The notes under the pieces are model-generated. The model was not told the origin of the DNA. It searched no databases and saw only the letters and a program-made list of their open reading frames with translations. A DNA stretch of 64,000 nt from positions 1 through 64,000 of the forward strand of contig JAYKXP010000204.1 of NCBI GenBank assembly GCA_037176845.1, given 5' to 3'. Within the stretch, counting starts at the first letter, position 1. Each line of letters starts with the position of its first letter. The position numbers were made by a program, and so were the translations under genes. Positions 9,140 through 22,000 of the stretch are shown in pieces. The DNA comes from Paramarasmius palmivorus (Eukaryota > Basidiomycota > Agaricomycetes > Agaricales > Marasmiaceae).

Positions 9140-12100
9140 ATGCCTCCCAAACGCAACAAACGCGCCAAACCTACCAACATCTATCGCGAACGCGTCGAAA
9201 CCTTGGACGATTTTGACATAGATGTCATCCCGTCGCGTGAAGAGCACGTTCTGTCGAGCGGAAGAGTTGCTGTGGTGGACTATTCACCGGGAAAGGGCCG
9301 GTCAGATTGGAGTAGGACGCAGGAGTGGGTTATGGAGGATGAGGCCAACAGCTTTGTGTTGGACCCCTCCAGCGAGCAATACGACGCACTATTGGAGGCG
9401 GATATATTTGATGCAGAGGGGCCCGATATGTCTACAGCCCCGGAAGGGCGAGTAGCCACCAAACAGAAGCGCAAATCGATGCGTGCGGTACGTTCTCACT
9501 CCACCGACGACACAGGGTGCTGACTTTGGTCCAGAAACGGCCGAATATATTCTGGAAGTCCCATTGCAGAGATACATTCTTACGGGAACTCCTTCGGGGA
9601 AAGGGCAGAGCGGATGCACGCAACCAGAAGTGCTGTCCAGACTGTCGTGGGACTAGCTTCGACGAGACTGACGAGGGAGAGGCTCGCGAGGCGCGATATC
9701 GCTGTTTAGACTGTTTTGGGGGGGAGATGGTATGTTCTGAGTGTTGCAAAAGGCATCATCGTAGGCTACCATTTCACCGGATCGAGGTACACCAATTGGC
9801 CTTCTATCAAGAGTATTTATTAACGAAACGTGGAATTTACCAGGAATGGAAAGGGGAATACTTTCAGCGAACATCTCTCAGAAAAATTGGAGTGTCTATC
9901 CAGCTCAATCACACCGGTTTTGTCTGCGCTATGCCTGCGCAGTGCCACTCCAAGTTTCGCATTTTGCATACCAACGGGATTCACCGAGTCAACCTTTTCT
10001 TCTGCGGTTGCCATCGGAAGCGTTCGCAGTACAAGCAGCTTCTGAGACGTGGACTATATCCAGCTACAGTCACCGAGGGCCGTATTACGACATGTGCAAC
10101 GTTTGAGTACCTCGAGACACTACACCTGACATCATTTACAACAAAAGGCTCGGCTTACGACTTCTATCATGCACTCGAGAAGCTTACGGATAACACGGGG
10201 CTGAAGGTTCCCAAGTCCAGGTATCGGCCGTTGTTGAGGATGATTCGTCAATGGAGACACTTAAAAATGGTTATTTGGAGCGGCGCTGCTCATGATCCTG
10301 AAGGGGTTGAAGGTATTCCAGGTGACGAGGTCAATCAACGACAAAAAGAAGGGCGTTTGGTAACGAAATGCCCATCGTGTCCTCATTTGGGCATCAATCT
10401 CCCAGTTGGATGGGAACATGTAGCACGGGCGTACGTCTTGCATTGCTCTATTGGGGATTTTGTTGATACTGATTAATTGCTCAGATTTCTGTACCAGGTC
10501 TGCCTCTGTATCGATGCGAACTTCCGGCTAAAGGAGCAACTCGTTTCTTCGCACTCTCGGGATCCGTCTCTGAACGATGGCCTCGGTTACTTTGTTAAAC
10601 GACGTGACTATGAGAAATATGTGTTACAAAACCCCGAGGGAGACGAGGTGAGTCTTCAAGTGGCTAGAGTGTAAGTTGCACTGAACTTCTCCTCCAGATC
10701 ACGACATGTGTACCGCTGGCAGCATTGGCGAAACAGAACACGAAATTTTCGAAGGGTTTACGGTACACGGGGGTAGGAGGAGTGTGTTGTGGTCGGTCTG
10801 ATATGTTCGTCAAGCTGGGAAACCTTCACAAGGGCGAGAGGTCTGTATTGTTGTATTCGTTAGTGGATACTTTGCTGATAGATTATACAAAGGTACCGGA
10901 ACATGGATTATATTGTCGGGGTGGCTATGCGCGATTTTCTCGAACTGCTGAGGGCTTTGTTGATCTACGACATTGCCTGTCAGTGGTTTGTTCATCTGTA
11001 TGAGCGTGTTCACAAGTGGCCTGGAGAGGTTCGATGGCCTTCGCACACCTCGATGGAGATCCTTCCAGCCATCGGTAAACTCCACGAACCGGGACACAAG
11101 CAGGGCGGCGATCACCAGCAGTTCAACCTCAATCTCATCAACGGGGCTGGCAAGACGGACGGTGAGAGTATGGAGCGAATCTGGGGGGAACATAACAATC
11201 TTGGCAATGCCACGAAAACGATGGGGCCAGGCTCTCGGGAGGATAACATCGACGCAGCGGCTGGTGGTTGGAACTGGGAGAAATATATAGCCATGGGTGA
11301 GTGCAAACACTTTATGTGTACAACCAGTCTCTGATCCTTCTTAGGAATAACCCTGGCATGAAGGCGAAAGGATGCAATTAAGGACCGTAATCTTCAAGTG
11401 GCAGCGCACGAAGGATTGACGGCTAATTTACCGGTTGAGCTGGTGGAGAAATGGGAAGCAATGTGCATGGAGTGGGAGAAGGCGCCGTATCCCAAACGGG
11501 ATATATTGAACCCATACCACGTCGAGGAAGAATGTCAGTATCTCTACGGTGACGAAGGCTAAGCACACTAACACTTTGCATTAGTTATCAGTGAAGAAAA
11601 GGCTCTCCAAGAGCTGTCAATTGAAGAGGAGAGACGTGTACAGGCTGGTGGCAGCCAGTACCATGCCATCAGCGCTCCTCAATTCGTGGTCATGGCGTTA
11701 GGGATCCTCGATACCCAGTACGTGGTTTTGATTCTTGTTACAATACACGGTCTGACATAAAGCTAGGGATAAATTGCGTCAGAAGGTTCAAGATCAGAAG
11801 CGCGAAGGCACAATCATACAGTCTCGAAAGCTGACAGACGAACGCAACGCTTTGCGCCGAAGATTGCAGGTGTTCCAGGATATCCAGCCAATCTATATGC
11901 CTGGTCTACTCCATCATCTCGAGGATACGAAGCAGCAGGAGGACACACATTCCACCCAGCCCGAAGACGTAAAACTCTGGCTGCCATCCGACCTCCCTGC
12001 CTCCATTATCAACAAAATCTGCACGCCTGGAATGCGCGCTGTGGAGGCAAAGCTACAACGGGCCAGGTGCTTTGACTCATTACACGGTGTTCGTCATACG

Positions 12101-13084
12101 CTGCGAGTCAAGAGTCGAATGATGCTATTCAGGAATACGAATGTGCGCGGACAACGCCAGTCTGGAAAGTCGCGGGAGATCGTGAATCGCGTCGTGAGGA
12201 GGGCTAGATGGTACACACTGCGTTATCGAAAGGCTAGGGCGGCGTATCATATGTTGGTAGGGACCGGGCCTTGGGAGAAAACATTGAAGCCATTGAGGAA
12301 TGAGGATGTACGGAGTTATTGTGACCCGGCGTTGGTGAAGATTGGAAGTGGCAGGAAAGGCAATGACGAGGAGGACAAAGAAGAGGCGGTACGTCTGGAG
12401 CAGTTAAAGGATTATCAGGAGGTCATTGCGGAGGAAGAGAGGAGTGATGGTGATGGTGAGCTAGAGCTGCCAGCAGAAGAGCTGGACCTGATACATCCAG
12501 ATCGACAACAATGGGAACACCGCAGCAAGCATGGGACGGGCGAGACGCGCAAGGAGCTTTCATGGATCTGGGTTTCCGGTGGAAAGATAGAACTGGAAGA
12601 CGGTGCTGATGAAAACGAAAATGAGGTGCTACGTTCGGAATGGTGCAAAAGTCGGGCGCGTGCACGTCGAGCTCAAGAAGAGGTGTTGTTGGTGGAGGAG
12701 GAGATGCGTCGAACGCTGGAGTTTTTAGAGTGGAGAGCACAAGAATGGGAGAGCTGTGCAGAGGTGGTCATGGGTTGGGGCGAGGATGAGCATGAGGGAT
12801 CACGTGCATATGCATTGGCACAGGCGAATGTACAAAGGGCTCTGAAGGTGGCATTTCATGGAGAGTGGAAGAAAACACTGGTAGAGGTGGAGGAATCAGA
12901 GGAATTGGAAGAGGAGGATAGTGCAGATTACGAGGCCGTCAACGACGAGAGTGCCGACGATGAAGCCAGTGATGACGATGAAGAACTGGAAGGTATGCCA
13001 GATGTAGATGAGGACTTAGAGCTTGGTGCAGATGGGGATGAAAGTCAAACAGAAGAGTGGGATCCAGAGACTGACGGCTTCTAG
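9140..13084 (+). CDS. KDZ-family transposase with CxC2 cysteine cluster, one in-frame TGA
   Basis: ATG at 9140 (MPPKRNKRAKPTNIY) to TAG at 13084, with introns near 9488-9532, 10423-10482, 10648-10698, 10841-10892, 11296-11344, 11534-11584 and 11720-11766, nearly all joining in phase. A CxC2-type zinc cluster lies at about 9615-9790 (CCPDC, CLDCF, CSECCKRHH) and a second Cys pair at 9905-10010. The KDZ RNase-H-like core follows, with candidate catalytic residues Asp in CLCIDANF (about 10510), Asp in LIYDIACQW (about 10965) and Glu in TDGESMERIW (about 11160). The C-terminus is very acidic. KDZ enzymes are cut-and-paste transposases expanded in basidiomycetes. TGA at 11359-11361 interrupts an Arg-rich helix where CGA is expected. 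All other exons are intact, so inactivation is recent or the codon is read through. Element ends were not found. Confidence 0.85.
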
Positions 13085-13615
13085 ATGTATTTCAGGATTT
13101 TATTTAGTGTTTGTAGAGCCGCTTATTTTCATTATAGCATTAGATCTATTTTATAGCCAAGTGTATTATGTACTTCTATTATTCCAACAGATCAATGGTG
13201 TAGTGGTACCTCTGCATGCACTTTGTATTGGCTTCGGTGGAGAGGTCTACTGTTCAATGCACTGTGGTCCCTTTTTGTATGCACGACATCTCCTGGAGAT
13301 AGGATATTATGGCTCATATTTGGGACTGGCAATTAGCCCTGAGGACATATTTCATTCCATTGGGAATTAGCCTCTCTGGTTGCTTCCTGGAGACACCAAG
13401 GCTGAGGCAAGTGCCAATGCCAAATTAGGGTATAACAGCTAAAGATATACTTAAAAAGCCACTATACTGGATTGAACAATAGACACGAGACTACTGTAAT
13501 GCATTTTACTACAATTAGCCACTACACTATGGATCTGAGAATTATATATAAGGTACTAGTAATGTCACGACATGTGTTTGGAGACAGTAGTACAATGGAA
13601 ACAGTCAAGCATAAG
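13085..13615. other. Tail-to-tail spacer between two KDZ genes
   Basis: This AT-rich stretch holds no gene that I can support. It joins the 3' ends of two convergent KDZ copies. A patch at 13190-13275 vaguely resembles tRNA A and B boxes but does not fold into a cloverleaf. Confidence 0.35.
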
Positions 13616-16345
13616 TTAAAACATGTTACTCTCCTCTCCCACATCTTCCACATCACCATCGTCGTCATCTACGCCGCTGTATTCATCACCATCCTGTTCC
13701 CCGTCGTCCTCTTCTTGCTCATCGTCCAAGTGCTCGTCTTCCTGACTGGCATCGAGTCTAGTCCATATATCAACAAACTTGTCCTTCAAACCCTGCTGAA
13801 GGACAGCCTGAGACAAGGCATATGCTCTGCGACCTTCCTTTTCTGCACTTCTTTCACCATCAAAAATGACCTCCGCATGACTTTCCCACTAACGTACCTT
13901 CCATTCCAAATACCCAACAGTACGACACATCTCCTCCATCAACAGCTCTACTTCCTCACTTGCTCGCCTTGCCCTAGCTTGACTCTTGCACCACTCTGAA
14001 CGAAGGATGTTGTTATTGTTCTCATCGGCGCTGTCTTTGAGATCCAGTTGTCCGCCGGCAGTCCAGATCCAAGAAAGACCCTTCCTAGTCTCCCCAGTTC
14101 TGTGCTTCGAGCGATGGTCCCACTCTGTGCGGTCGGGATGTATGAGTGACAATGTTTCTTCCTCGACTTCTTCAAGGGAAGCGCCCTGCGTTTGCCTGGC
14201 TCGTTTGCTGCCTGCTGCTTCTTTTACCCCATCCCCTTGCTTTTCCCTTCTCGATATCAACTCTTGCCAGTATTCTTCGTCTTCTACCTCCAAATCCTCT
14301 TCTGATGTTCCTGCTCTGCCTGGACCTGTTCGTACTGTGGCCAGGTCACTATAACTCTTCAGATCTTCATCCCGCAGAACCTGCAAAGTCTTCTCCCATG
14401 GTCCTGCACCAGTAAGCTTGGCATATGCTGAACGGGCCTTGCAATATCTCCCAGCGCACCGGAGAAGTCTCAACACAACTTTGTTGATGACTTGTCTCGC
14501 CTTCCCTGATTCATGCTGTCCTCATACGTTGTTGTTTTTGAAGTGGACCATTTGTGTCTTGACCCGCAGAACATGATGTACTCCCTTGAGGGAATCATAG
14601 CACCGAGCCTTCTGTAGAGTCTCCTCGACATGCACCAGCCCTGGTACGCAAATCTTGGAGCAGAGCTCCCTGGGTACTTCGGAAGGCAGCCAAACCTTTG
14701 CATTCTCGGAGTCGATATTGTTCAAGTCTTCGTTCTGGTGAGTGGTGGTGAGGTGATGGGACAATCCTGGCATGTACACTGAGCGAACTTCTTCGTATGT
14801 CTTCAGGTGCTTTCGTAGAGCATTTTGCTGCTCACTGACCTGTCGAGACTGACGTACAGTAGGCTCCCGTTTCTGTTCCTGAACTGCCTGGCGAAGTTTA
14901 TCCCTTTGGACAGGTCAGCGTGTATCTATGCACAGGCGGCGCTTCAACGTCGAACCTGTGAAAACATCAGGTTCATGAAGGAGTAAAAATGGAGAAACGC
15001 ACCCATGCTTGTATACTTATCCCAATTCCAGCCGCCAACCTTTGAATCCACGTAGTCCTCGCAAGAACCTGGCCCCATAGTCTTGGTAGCGTTGCCAAGA
15101 TTGTTGTGTTCGCCCCAGACATGCTCCATCCCTTTGCCGTCGGAAAAGCCAGCCCCCCAAATGAAGTTGAGGGAAAACTGCTCATGATTCTCTTGCTTAT
15201 GCCCTGGCTCGTGTAACTTGCCGATGCTGGGAGTCATTTGAAGGTCCTCGTTGACGACAATGTTGGCAGGCCAGTCGCAAATTCACGAAAGCAGATTCAC
15301 GAACCACTAGCAAGCCACATCATATATGGCAAGGAGATACATGATCTGCAGAAAGGACTCGAGAGCCTTTCCAAATATGTAATCCATCGCACTATAGCTA
15401 ATGCAGTTTCAGTACGAATCTGTAAAGCCAAATGACATGAAAGTTACCGTTCCCCTTTATGAAGATTCCCCAATCTCAAAACCATGTCCGACCTTCCACA
15501 GCAAACACCACTGACTCCAGTATATCGTAGCCCTTTCAAGAACTTGGTATTCTGTTTGGCAAGAGCAGCCAACGGTACACAATGGTTAATCTATGTCCTT
15601 TCCTCAGAACTATAGTCACTTTCTGAGTGGCCGAAGTACTTACCACATCCATATCACCCTGGCCGAGCGTCCATTCCTCGTATGGCTTCTGTTTGACAAA
15701 GTAACCCTGACCATCACCAAAAGAAGGATTGCATGAGTGCAAAGACACCTTTTGTTCCTTGAGGCGAAAATTGGCATCTAAACAAAGAATAAGCCGGTAT
15801 AGATATCTGTGAACCTTGTCATCTCGGAAACCACGAAGAGGTGCCTTTAGACTCACATTTTCGATAGCTCCATCTCCCAGCCCTCTGGAAGATTGACTCC
15901 TGGATGTGGACACAACGGGCATTCCACAACGAGATCTCCTTCACGCGAAGAGGTAACGCCTTGCGGATTGTGACCAGCTCTGCTCCACATCAGCATCTTC
16001 AAATGCCGCCACTGACGAATCATCCGGAGTAATTGTCGATACCGTGATTTAGGAAGTGAGAGGCCAGTATTGTCTGTTATCTTCTCCAGCCCTCTATAGA
16101 AGTCGTAAGTGGAGCCTTTTGTCATGTAAGAATTCACATGAAGCACCTCGAGAAACGCAAATGTTGCTACAGTCGTTATGCATCTGTTTATCACTGTAGC
16201 GGGGTAAAGGTCTCTTTGGAGAAGTTGGATAAATTGAGGCCGCTGTTTAGACGGACAGTTGCAGTATGAAAGCTGTATTTGATGCAGCCCATTGGTGTGG
16301 AGAACAAGTAACTTCTTGTGACAGGGCACCAGAAGTGGTAATAGT
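13616..16345 (-). pseudogene. KDZ (CxC2-type) transposase, 5'-truncated and decayed
   Basis: Read on the minus strand, the segments at about 16345-15880, 15790-15640, 15237-14990, 14779-14525, 14521-13889 and 13816-13616 match the order of the KDZ gene at 9140-13084: the block after the CxC2 cluster (KLLVLHTNGLHQIQ), the CLDANFRLKEQ catalytic Asp block, the SDGKGMEHVWGEHNNLGN Glu block, and the acidic tail. The CxC2 cluster and the N-terminus are missing because coding sequence stops at the inverted-repeat element at 16345. TGA at 14522-14524 replaces the Arg codon of the VRGQ motif seen intact in the other copy (VRGQ near 12145). The block holding the middle catalytic Asp was not found intact. 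This copy is old and inactive. Confidence 0.75.
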
Positions 16346-17697
16346 TTTGCAAAAGTACTAGACAGTATTCAGAACGACTTTTGTAATGCTACAGGATAAC
16401 GACTTTTGCAAAAGTAAGGGACAAGTAGTCAAGGCAGATATGAGTACTGTCTGCTTTGGGTGCTTCTAAATTGGGAAGGATCATTCCCACACCTTCTGGA
16501 AAGGAAACAGGCCGCTTTTTTGAGATCTGGAGATGTTCCCACACCGCTTTTGGCATCCCAAAATGGAAGGTGCTCTTTTCATGATGTAACAGTGCACTTT
16601 TTGGGCGCTTTTTTGCGGAAAAATTATTCCCACCCCTCCTGACATCATCTGGGTGCCTCCCTACTCTGCTTTTGGCTTCCCAAAATGGAAGGTGGCCTTA
16701 CCTCATTATTTTCCACCTGGAATCAATGCATTGGGGGGCTATTGGGGCATGCTTGGGGGCTATAAAAATCACATTTTTGAGGGAATATGTTCCAATATGT
16801 TCTAAAAGCATGCCCCTGCAATTGGGGGGCAGGGGAATGCAAAAAAAGCGGTCCAAAAATGGTAATTCAGGAAAATAGCCTATTGGATCTTGGGCTACAG
16901 GGCAGATATTGACATGGGGTAAGTTGGAGGACCTAGATACATTAAATACAAGCCTGGGCAACCAAGCAAGGGGACATATATATCATCTCTGATTCACAAT
17001 ATCTAAGCCCTAGCTGCACTACATCCCATCCTGTAATTTTATTCCCCTAATTTTGGAGTTTTTCAGTATTTTTGATATTTAAGCACCATTATCCCACTAA
17101 TCTATATACTATTGGGTGTCCCCAGGCTTGTATTTAATGTATCTAGGTCCTCCAACTTACCCCATGTCAATATCTGCCCTGTAGCCCAAGATCCAATAGG
17201 CTATTTTCCTGAATTACCATTTTTGGACCGCTTTTTTTGCATTCCCCTGCCCCCCAATTGCAGGGGCATGCTTTTAGAACATATTGGAACATATTCCCTC
17301 AAAAATGTGATTTTTATAGCCCCCAAGCATGCCCCAATAGCCCCCCAATGCATTGATTCCAGGTGGAAAATAATGAGGTAAGGCCACCTTCCATTTTGGG
17401 AAGCCAGGAGGGGTGGGAATAATTTTTCTGCAAAAAAGCGCCCAAAAAGTGCACTGTTACATCATGAAAAGAGCACCTTCCATTTTGGGATGCCAAAAGC
17501 GGTGTGGGAACATCTCTAGATCTCAAAAAAGCGGCCTGTTTCCTTTCCAGAAGGTGTGGGAATGATCCTTCCCAATTTAGAAGCACCCAAAGCAGACAGT
17601 ACCTCTTATCTGCCTTGATTACTTGTCCTCTACTTTTGTTAAAGTAGTTGTCCGCTACATTTGCAAAAGTCGTTCTGATAACTTTCAAGCACTATTG
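16345..17697. mobile_element. Foldback (long inverted-repeat) element, about 1.35 kb, non-coding
   Basis: The left arm (about 16366-16960) and right arm (about 17119-17682) are reverse complements over most of their length, with a spacer of about 160 bp. The right arm lacks about 40 bp present in the left arm near 16638-16678. The outer part (CAGAACGACTTTTG) pairs with CAAAAGTCGTTCTG at about 17661-17677, and weaker pairing continues some 15 bp further out. Each arm also contains smaller repeats of the type GGC(A/T)TCCCAAAATGGAAGGTG and TTCCCACACC. No transposase is encoded, so it would need an enzyme in trans. Exact ends and TSD are not resolved. It cuts off the 5' part of the KDZ copy on its left. 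Confidence 0.7.
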
Positions 17698-17714
17698 TTG
17701 AAGTTTAGCTGCAT

Positions 17715-18023
17715 CAGCTGGTCTCAGGAAGTACTACCTCCACCGTGAATGACCAATCTTTAGCTGTAGGATTAGAGAATCAACCTGTCACACCGCTTGA
17801 CAACAACTCTACAGAGCATGCCACAGAGAATGATGTGCGATTCGGCCTCGAGGACCAGATTGAGCATCTGAGCCAAAAGACTTCAAAGCTCGATGACTTC
17901 ATTCAGCCAGCGAGCCCCACATGTATAGGAAAGTCAAAGCATAGTCGTAGAATAAAAGAGCTATCACTTGTTTGTCCTCAGACAGCTTGCGATTATGGGA
18001 GATCTGTGAATGTACCAAAGCTG
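17715..18023 (+). pseudogene. Hypothetical coding exon split by Copia B (continues at 34093-34135)
   Basis: An open frame (NDQSLAVGLENQPVTPL...) runs from a probable splice acceptor near 17727 to the Copia B insertion. Removing the element at its AGCTG duplication lets the frame continue from 34093 as DLENQIIRMHLYH and stop. The predicted segment of about 110 residues is polar, with a helical stretch (GLEDQIEHLSQKTSKLDD). No function is recognised. The start codon is upstream and not identified, and the exon may itself be part of an older repeat. Confidence 0.4.
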
Positions 18024-18323
18024 TGTCAGAGTTTAAAGTCTAACTCTGATAGCAGCGATAGCGCACACAGTGCAAAGATGAGAGTGACTCAGAAGTTGAG
18101 AGAACAACTGATAATATTTGTAGGCTTTTCTGTCTAGCTTATATACAAGAGCAGGGATAAAAGATAAACCTAATAGTACAATAATAGATGAGTGAAACTG
18201 ACAGGATACTCTAGTGGGTTACAACCCGATCTATAGATATATGTTTTCTGAGTAATGTGGCATAGGCGGAGTATAGTGGTGAAATGAGTCATATGAGTAA
18301 CATCTATATTTAGTATTCCAACA
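18024..18323 (-). repeat. Copia B 3' LTR (left)
   Basis: It starts TGTCAGAG and ends TTCCAACA on the plus strand and is 300 bp long. It differs from the right LTR at two sites that I can find (18071 and 18074), both CpG-type transitions relative to 33835 and 33838. Confidence 0.9.
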
Positions 18324-18348
18324 CTCCCCTTCAAACCTTTGAGAGTCC

Positions 18349-18573
18349 TGTTAGAATTATTTATCCTTTTATGGTTTCATTTGATGATCTTTACTTTACA
18401 TCGTTCATCTCTGATATTCGTATTCACTCATCATTGTTCTATACACTGATCGCACAGTTCCATGCTTCTTGCTGTTACTCCATTGCCTCGGTGTGGCAAC
18501 TTAATTAGTACATATCCGTATTATGCTGTTGAACATTGGACTATATAAACTGTACATATCTACTGCTGAATAT
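18349..18573 (+). repeat. Copia A left LTR, first part
   Basis: It matches the first 225 bp of the intact right LTR at 26662 and breaks off at the AATAT target where Gypsy A entered. The remainder resumes at 24719. Confidence 0.88.
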
Positions 18574-19018
18574 TGTGAGGGTGAACCAACTACCTCTCTA
18601 CAGATAGCGGTGCTGAGCGATGATGATAAGGGAAAAAGGGGTGATCCGGCGCAGGCACAAGGCTCTATACGACGTTGAGCAGGCAGACACAAGTCAGATA
18701 CTAGCCCAAATGACCAAGTTAGCATAACTAAAGGAATAAAATACAAGATGACTTGCCTAGCCCAAATGACCAAGAGGTCAAGATGGGGAACTAGGCATCT
18801 GCGGCTACGGTTTATATGTGAAGAGTCTGTCTCGGCGAGAATTGTACAAGTAAGCAATCAGAATGATACGGAAAGATGTAGAACAATGGAAGAATGATGT
18901 GGAATGTTCCGGTGGATGAGAGGCTGTACGCGATATAAGTGGAAAATGATAAGATGAAGATAAGAAAATAGATAAGGGGACTTAGAGAAATGAAAGGAAA
19001 AAGCTACGCTCCATCACA
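18574..19018 (-). repeat. Gypsy A 3' LTR (left)
   Basis: 445 bp. It differs from its partner at 18582 (T versus C at 24282) and 19007 (C versus T at 24707), both in CpG context. It contains two copies of the roughly 19-bp direct repeat CTAGCCCAAATGACCAAG, which is also present in Gypsy B. Confidence 0.92.
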
Positions 19019-22000
19019 TTACCCCCCTCCTAATGCCTATCGTCCGCGATAGGCTAGAACCTGCAATCCGTCCCTCCTCCCATTCTAGATCCGTGGACTG
19101 TCCTTCAGTCAGATTTTCCAGTTTGCGCCAGGGTAGTGAGCTGAAGACGGCTGCTGCTATCTTCTTTGGCGCATTGGGATGCTTTTGGTGGAATTCCTCT
19201 ATCTTCTCACCCGCATTCTTGACGTTGGCTGCTGGTTCCCAACTGTCGTCTTCCTCTCCAAAGCCTTCCCATCGCACCAAATACTGCAACCCCCTTCGGT
19301 ATATCCTGCTGTCCAGAATCTGCTCAACCTCAAACTCCTCTTCTCCTTCTACTTCTACTGCTTCAGGTGGTGGTGGTCGTGATCCATTGACATCATTGCC
19401 CTTCCAGGGTGAGAGCCGGTTGACGTGGAAGACATTGTGTACCTTCATAGCCGGAGGAAGCTTAAGCCGGTAGTCCAGTTCGCCAACCTTTTCAATGACT
19501 TCGTAGGGTCCTAGTTGCCGTGGTCCCAGCTTCTGGCTTGCTTGGTGGATTCTGATGTCTTTTGCTGACAGCCACACCTTGTCTCCTACTTCGAACACAT
19601 GTGCCTTCTTCTTTCCTGCCTCGTATGTCTCTTTCATCCGCTCCTTGCCCATGTGCAATGCCGCTTCTGCCTCTTTGCGCACCTCCCTTAGGTTCTCTAG
19701 CCGGGTGTTCAATGCTGGGAATCGGGTTGGGCGTCCTACTGGGATGGTGAAGTCAGGTGTGTAGCCGTACATGACTTCGAATGGGCTACGGTCGTGTGCT
19801 GTCTGGACTCAGGAGTTTAGTACAAACTCTGCTGTTGGGAGCCAGTCTGACCAGTCATCCTGACGTTTATCCACGAATAGGCGTAAGAACCGTTCCACCT
19901 CTTGGTTGGCTCTTTCTGTCTGACCATTGGCAGCAGGGTGGTAGGCAGTAGTTAGTCCTGGCTGTAGCCCTAGTCGCTTGTACAGAGCTCGGGTTACTTG
20001 TGCTGCAAATTGCGGGCCTCGGTCAGATACGAACTTGTGGGGAATCCCATGCAGACGGAAGATCTCCCGGTAATGAAGGTCGGCGACTCCTTTGGCATCA
20101 AGGGTAGTGGTGGTGGGGAGAATGTGGACTTGCTTGCTGTAAAGGTCGATGTAGGTAATGATGGCATCGTAACCATTGCTGAGGGGGAGTCCTGTGATAA
20201 GGTCAACTCCTACTACACACCAAGGTCCTTCTGGCACTTCCATGGGTTGGAGTGTTGCGTCAGGATGAACAGCTGGTTTGGTGCGTTGGCAGCGCTCACA
20301 CCCTTGAACATACTTCTCTATGAAAGAGGACATGTTAGGCCACCAGTAGTAACGTTTCACCTGTTCTAGTGTCCCGTGTTTTCCCAGGTGCCCCGCTGTA
20401 GACGCATCATGGCACTGCTTTAGGATCTCCTTCCTCAAACCTTCATCTGCCGGAATGTACAGTTTCCCCTTATAGTACACCAGGCCGTCGTCTTCTTCCC
20501 ACTCCACTAGACCGTTGGCCAACTTCCTCGCCCCGTCCTTCTCCAGCGCCTCTACTGCCTGCAGTACCTCCGCTTCTCTCTCTACTCCCTTGCGTATTCT
20601 TTCCTCTAGGGCATCTCCTCCTACCCGCGCAGCTCCAATCTTCGCAAACATCTCTGGCTTCAGAACTACCTGCTCACGATTGTCCTCAGCATCCAACACC
20701 TGCAGCTCTGAGATTCGCGACAGGGGGTCTGCCTGAGTGTTCGTTTTGCCAGGTTTGTGTGTCAGACGGAAGTCAAACCGTGACAGCCAAAGCGCCCATC
20801 GGGCTTGACGACGAGTCAGGTCCTGAGCTGTCCTCCAGTACTCCAGGTTTCGGTGGTCGGTGATTATCTCGAATGACTGAGGGAGTCCTTCCAAATAGTG
20901 GCGCCAGTCCTCAAGGGCTCGGATGATGGCTAACATCTCACGGTCGTAGATCTCGTAGTTCCTCTCAGCTGGTGCCATGCTCTCTGATCGATATGCCACT
21001 GGGTGCCATAATCCATCATCCTGCTGTTGAAGGATAACTCCGCCAGTAGCGTAGCCTGAGGCGTCCACTTCCACTCGGGTTGGCCGTTCCGGATCCCACA
21101 TCACCAGTATTGGCTCCTCAGTGAAAGCCTTCTTCAGGGTATCAAAGGCTTCCTGATGTCGCCTTCCCCAGTCCCACCGTTGCTCTTTCTTGGTGAGGTC
21201 GTGCAGGGGTCGAGCGATCTTGGAGAAGTCCTTGATGAATCGTCGGTAGAAGTTGGCGAAGCCGATGAACCCGCGAAGCTCTCGAAGGTTGCGGGGTGTG
21301 CTCCACTCTTTGACTGCTCGTACTTTGACTGGGTCCATGGTGACTTGGCCTTCCCGTATTACCATACCGAGATATTCCACCTGCTGTTGGTCGAATTCAC
21401 ACTTCTCTGGCTGAAGGTAGAGGTCGTACTCCTGAAGTCTTTTCAGCACTTCGTGGGTTGTGGCACGATGTTCCTCCATGGTCGCACTGTAGATGAGGAT
21501 GTCATCCAGGTATACCGCTACCTTGCCCTTGGCAATGAGGTCTGCGAAGATGGAATTCATGAGGGCCTGGAATGTTGCTGGGGAATTGGTGAGGCCAAAG
21601 AACATGACTTGTGGTTCGAACAGGCCTCGACTGGTGGTGAATGCTGCTTTCCACTCATCTCCTTCCTTGATGCGCACATTGTTGTATCCCCACCGAACAT
21701 CCAGCTTGGTGAAGTACTTGGCACCTTTCAGGCGGTTGATGATGTCGGTAGCTAGAGGAAGGGGGTATCGATTCTTGACAGTGAATTCATTGAGCTTGCG
21801 GTAGTCCTGTACAAACCGAAGTTTACCATCCTTCTTCTTGACAAAGAAGACTGGGGAGGCGAGGGGCGACTTGGATGGAACTATGTATCCCTTGCGCAGG
21901 TTTTCTTCCAGAAAGGCATCCAGCTCGGTTTGCTCATTGACCGACATGGGGTATACTTTGGATCGGATAGTCTCTGGGGCATCGGGCTTGAGGTCGATGG

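Noticed and set aside
13190..13275. tRNA gene suggested by GGTGTAGTGG and TGTTCAATGC
   Set aside because: No acceptor stem or T stem can be drawn. Only loose A and B box resemblance.
13472..13999. 175-codon plus-strand frame
   Set aside because: It is antisense to the acidic C-terminus of the decayed KDZ gene, and such acidic coding often yields open antisense frames.
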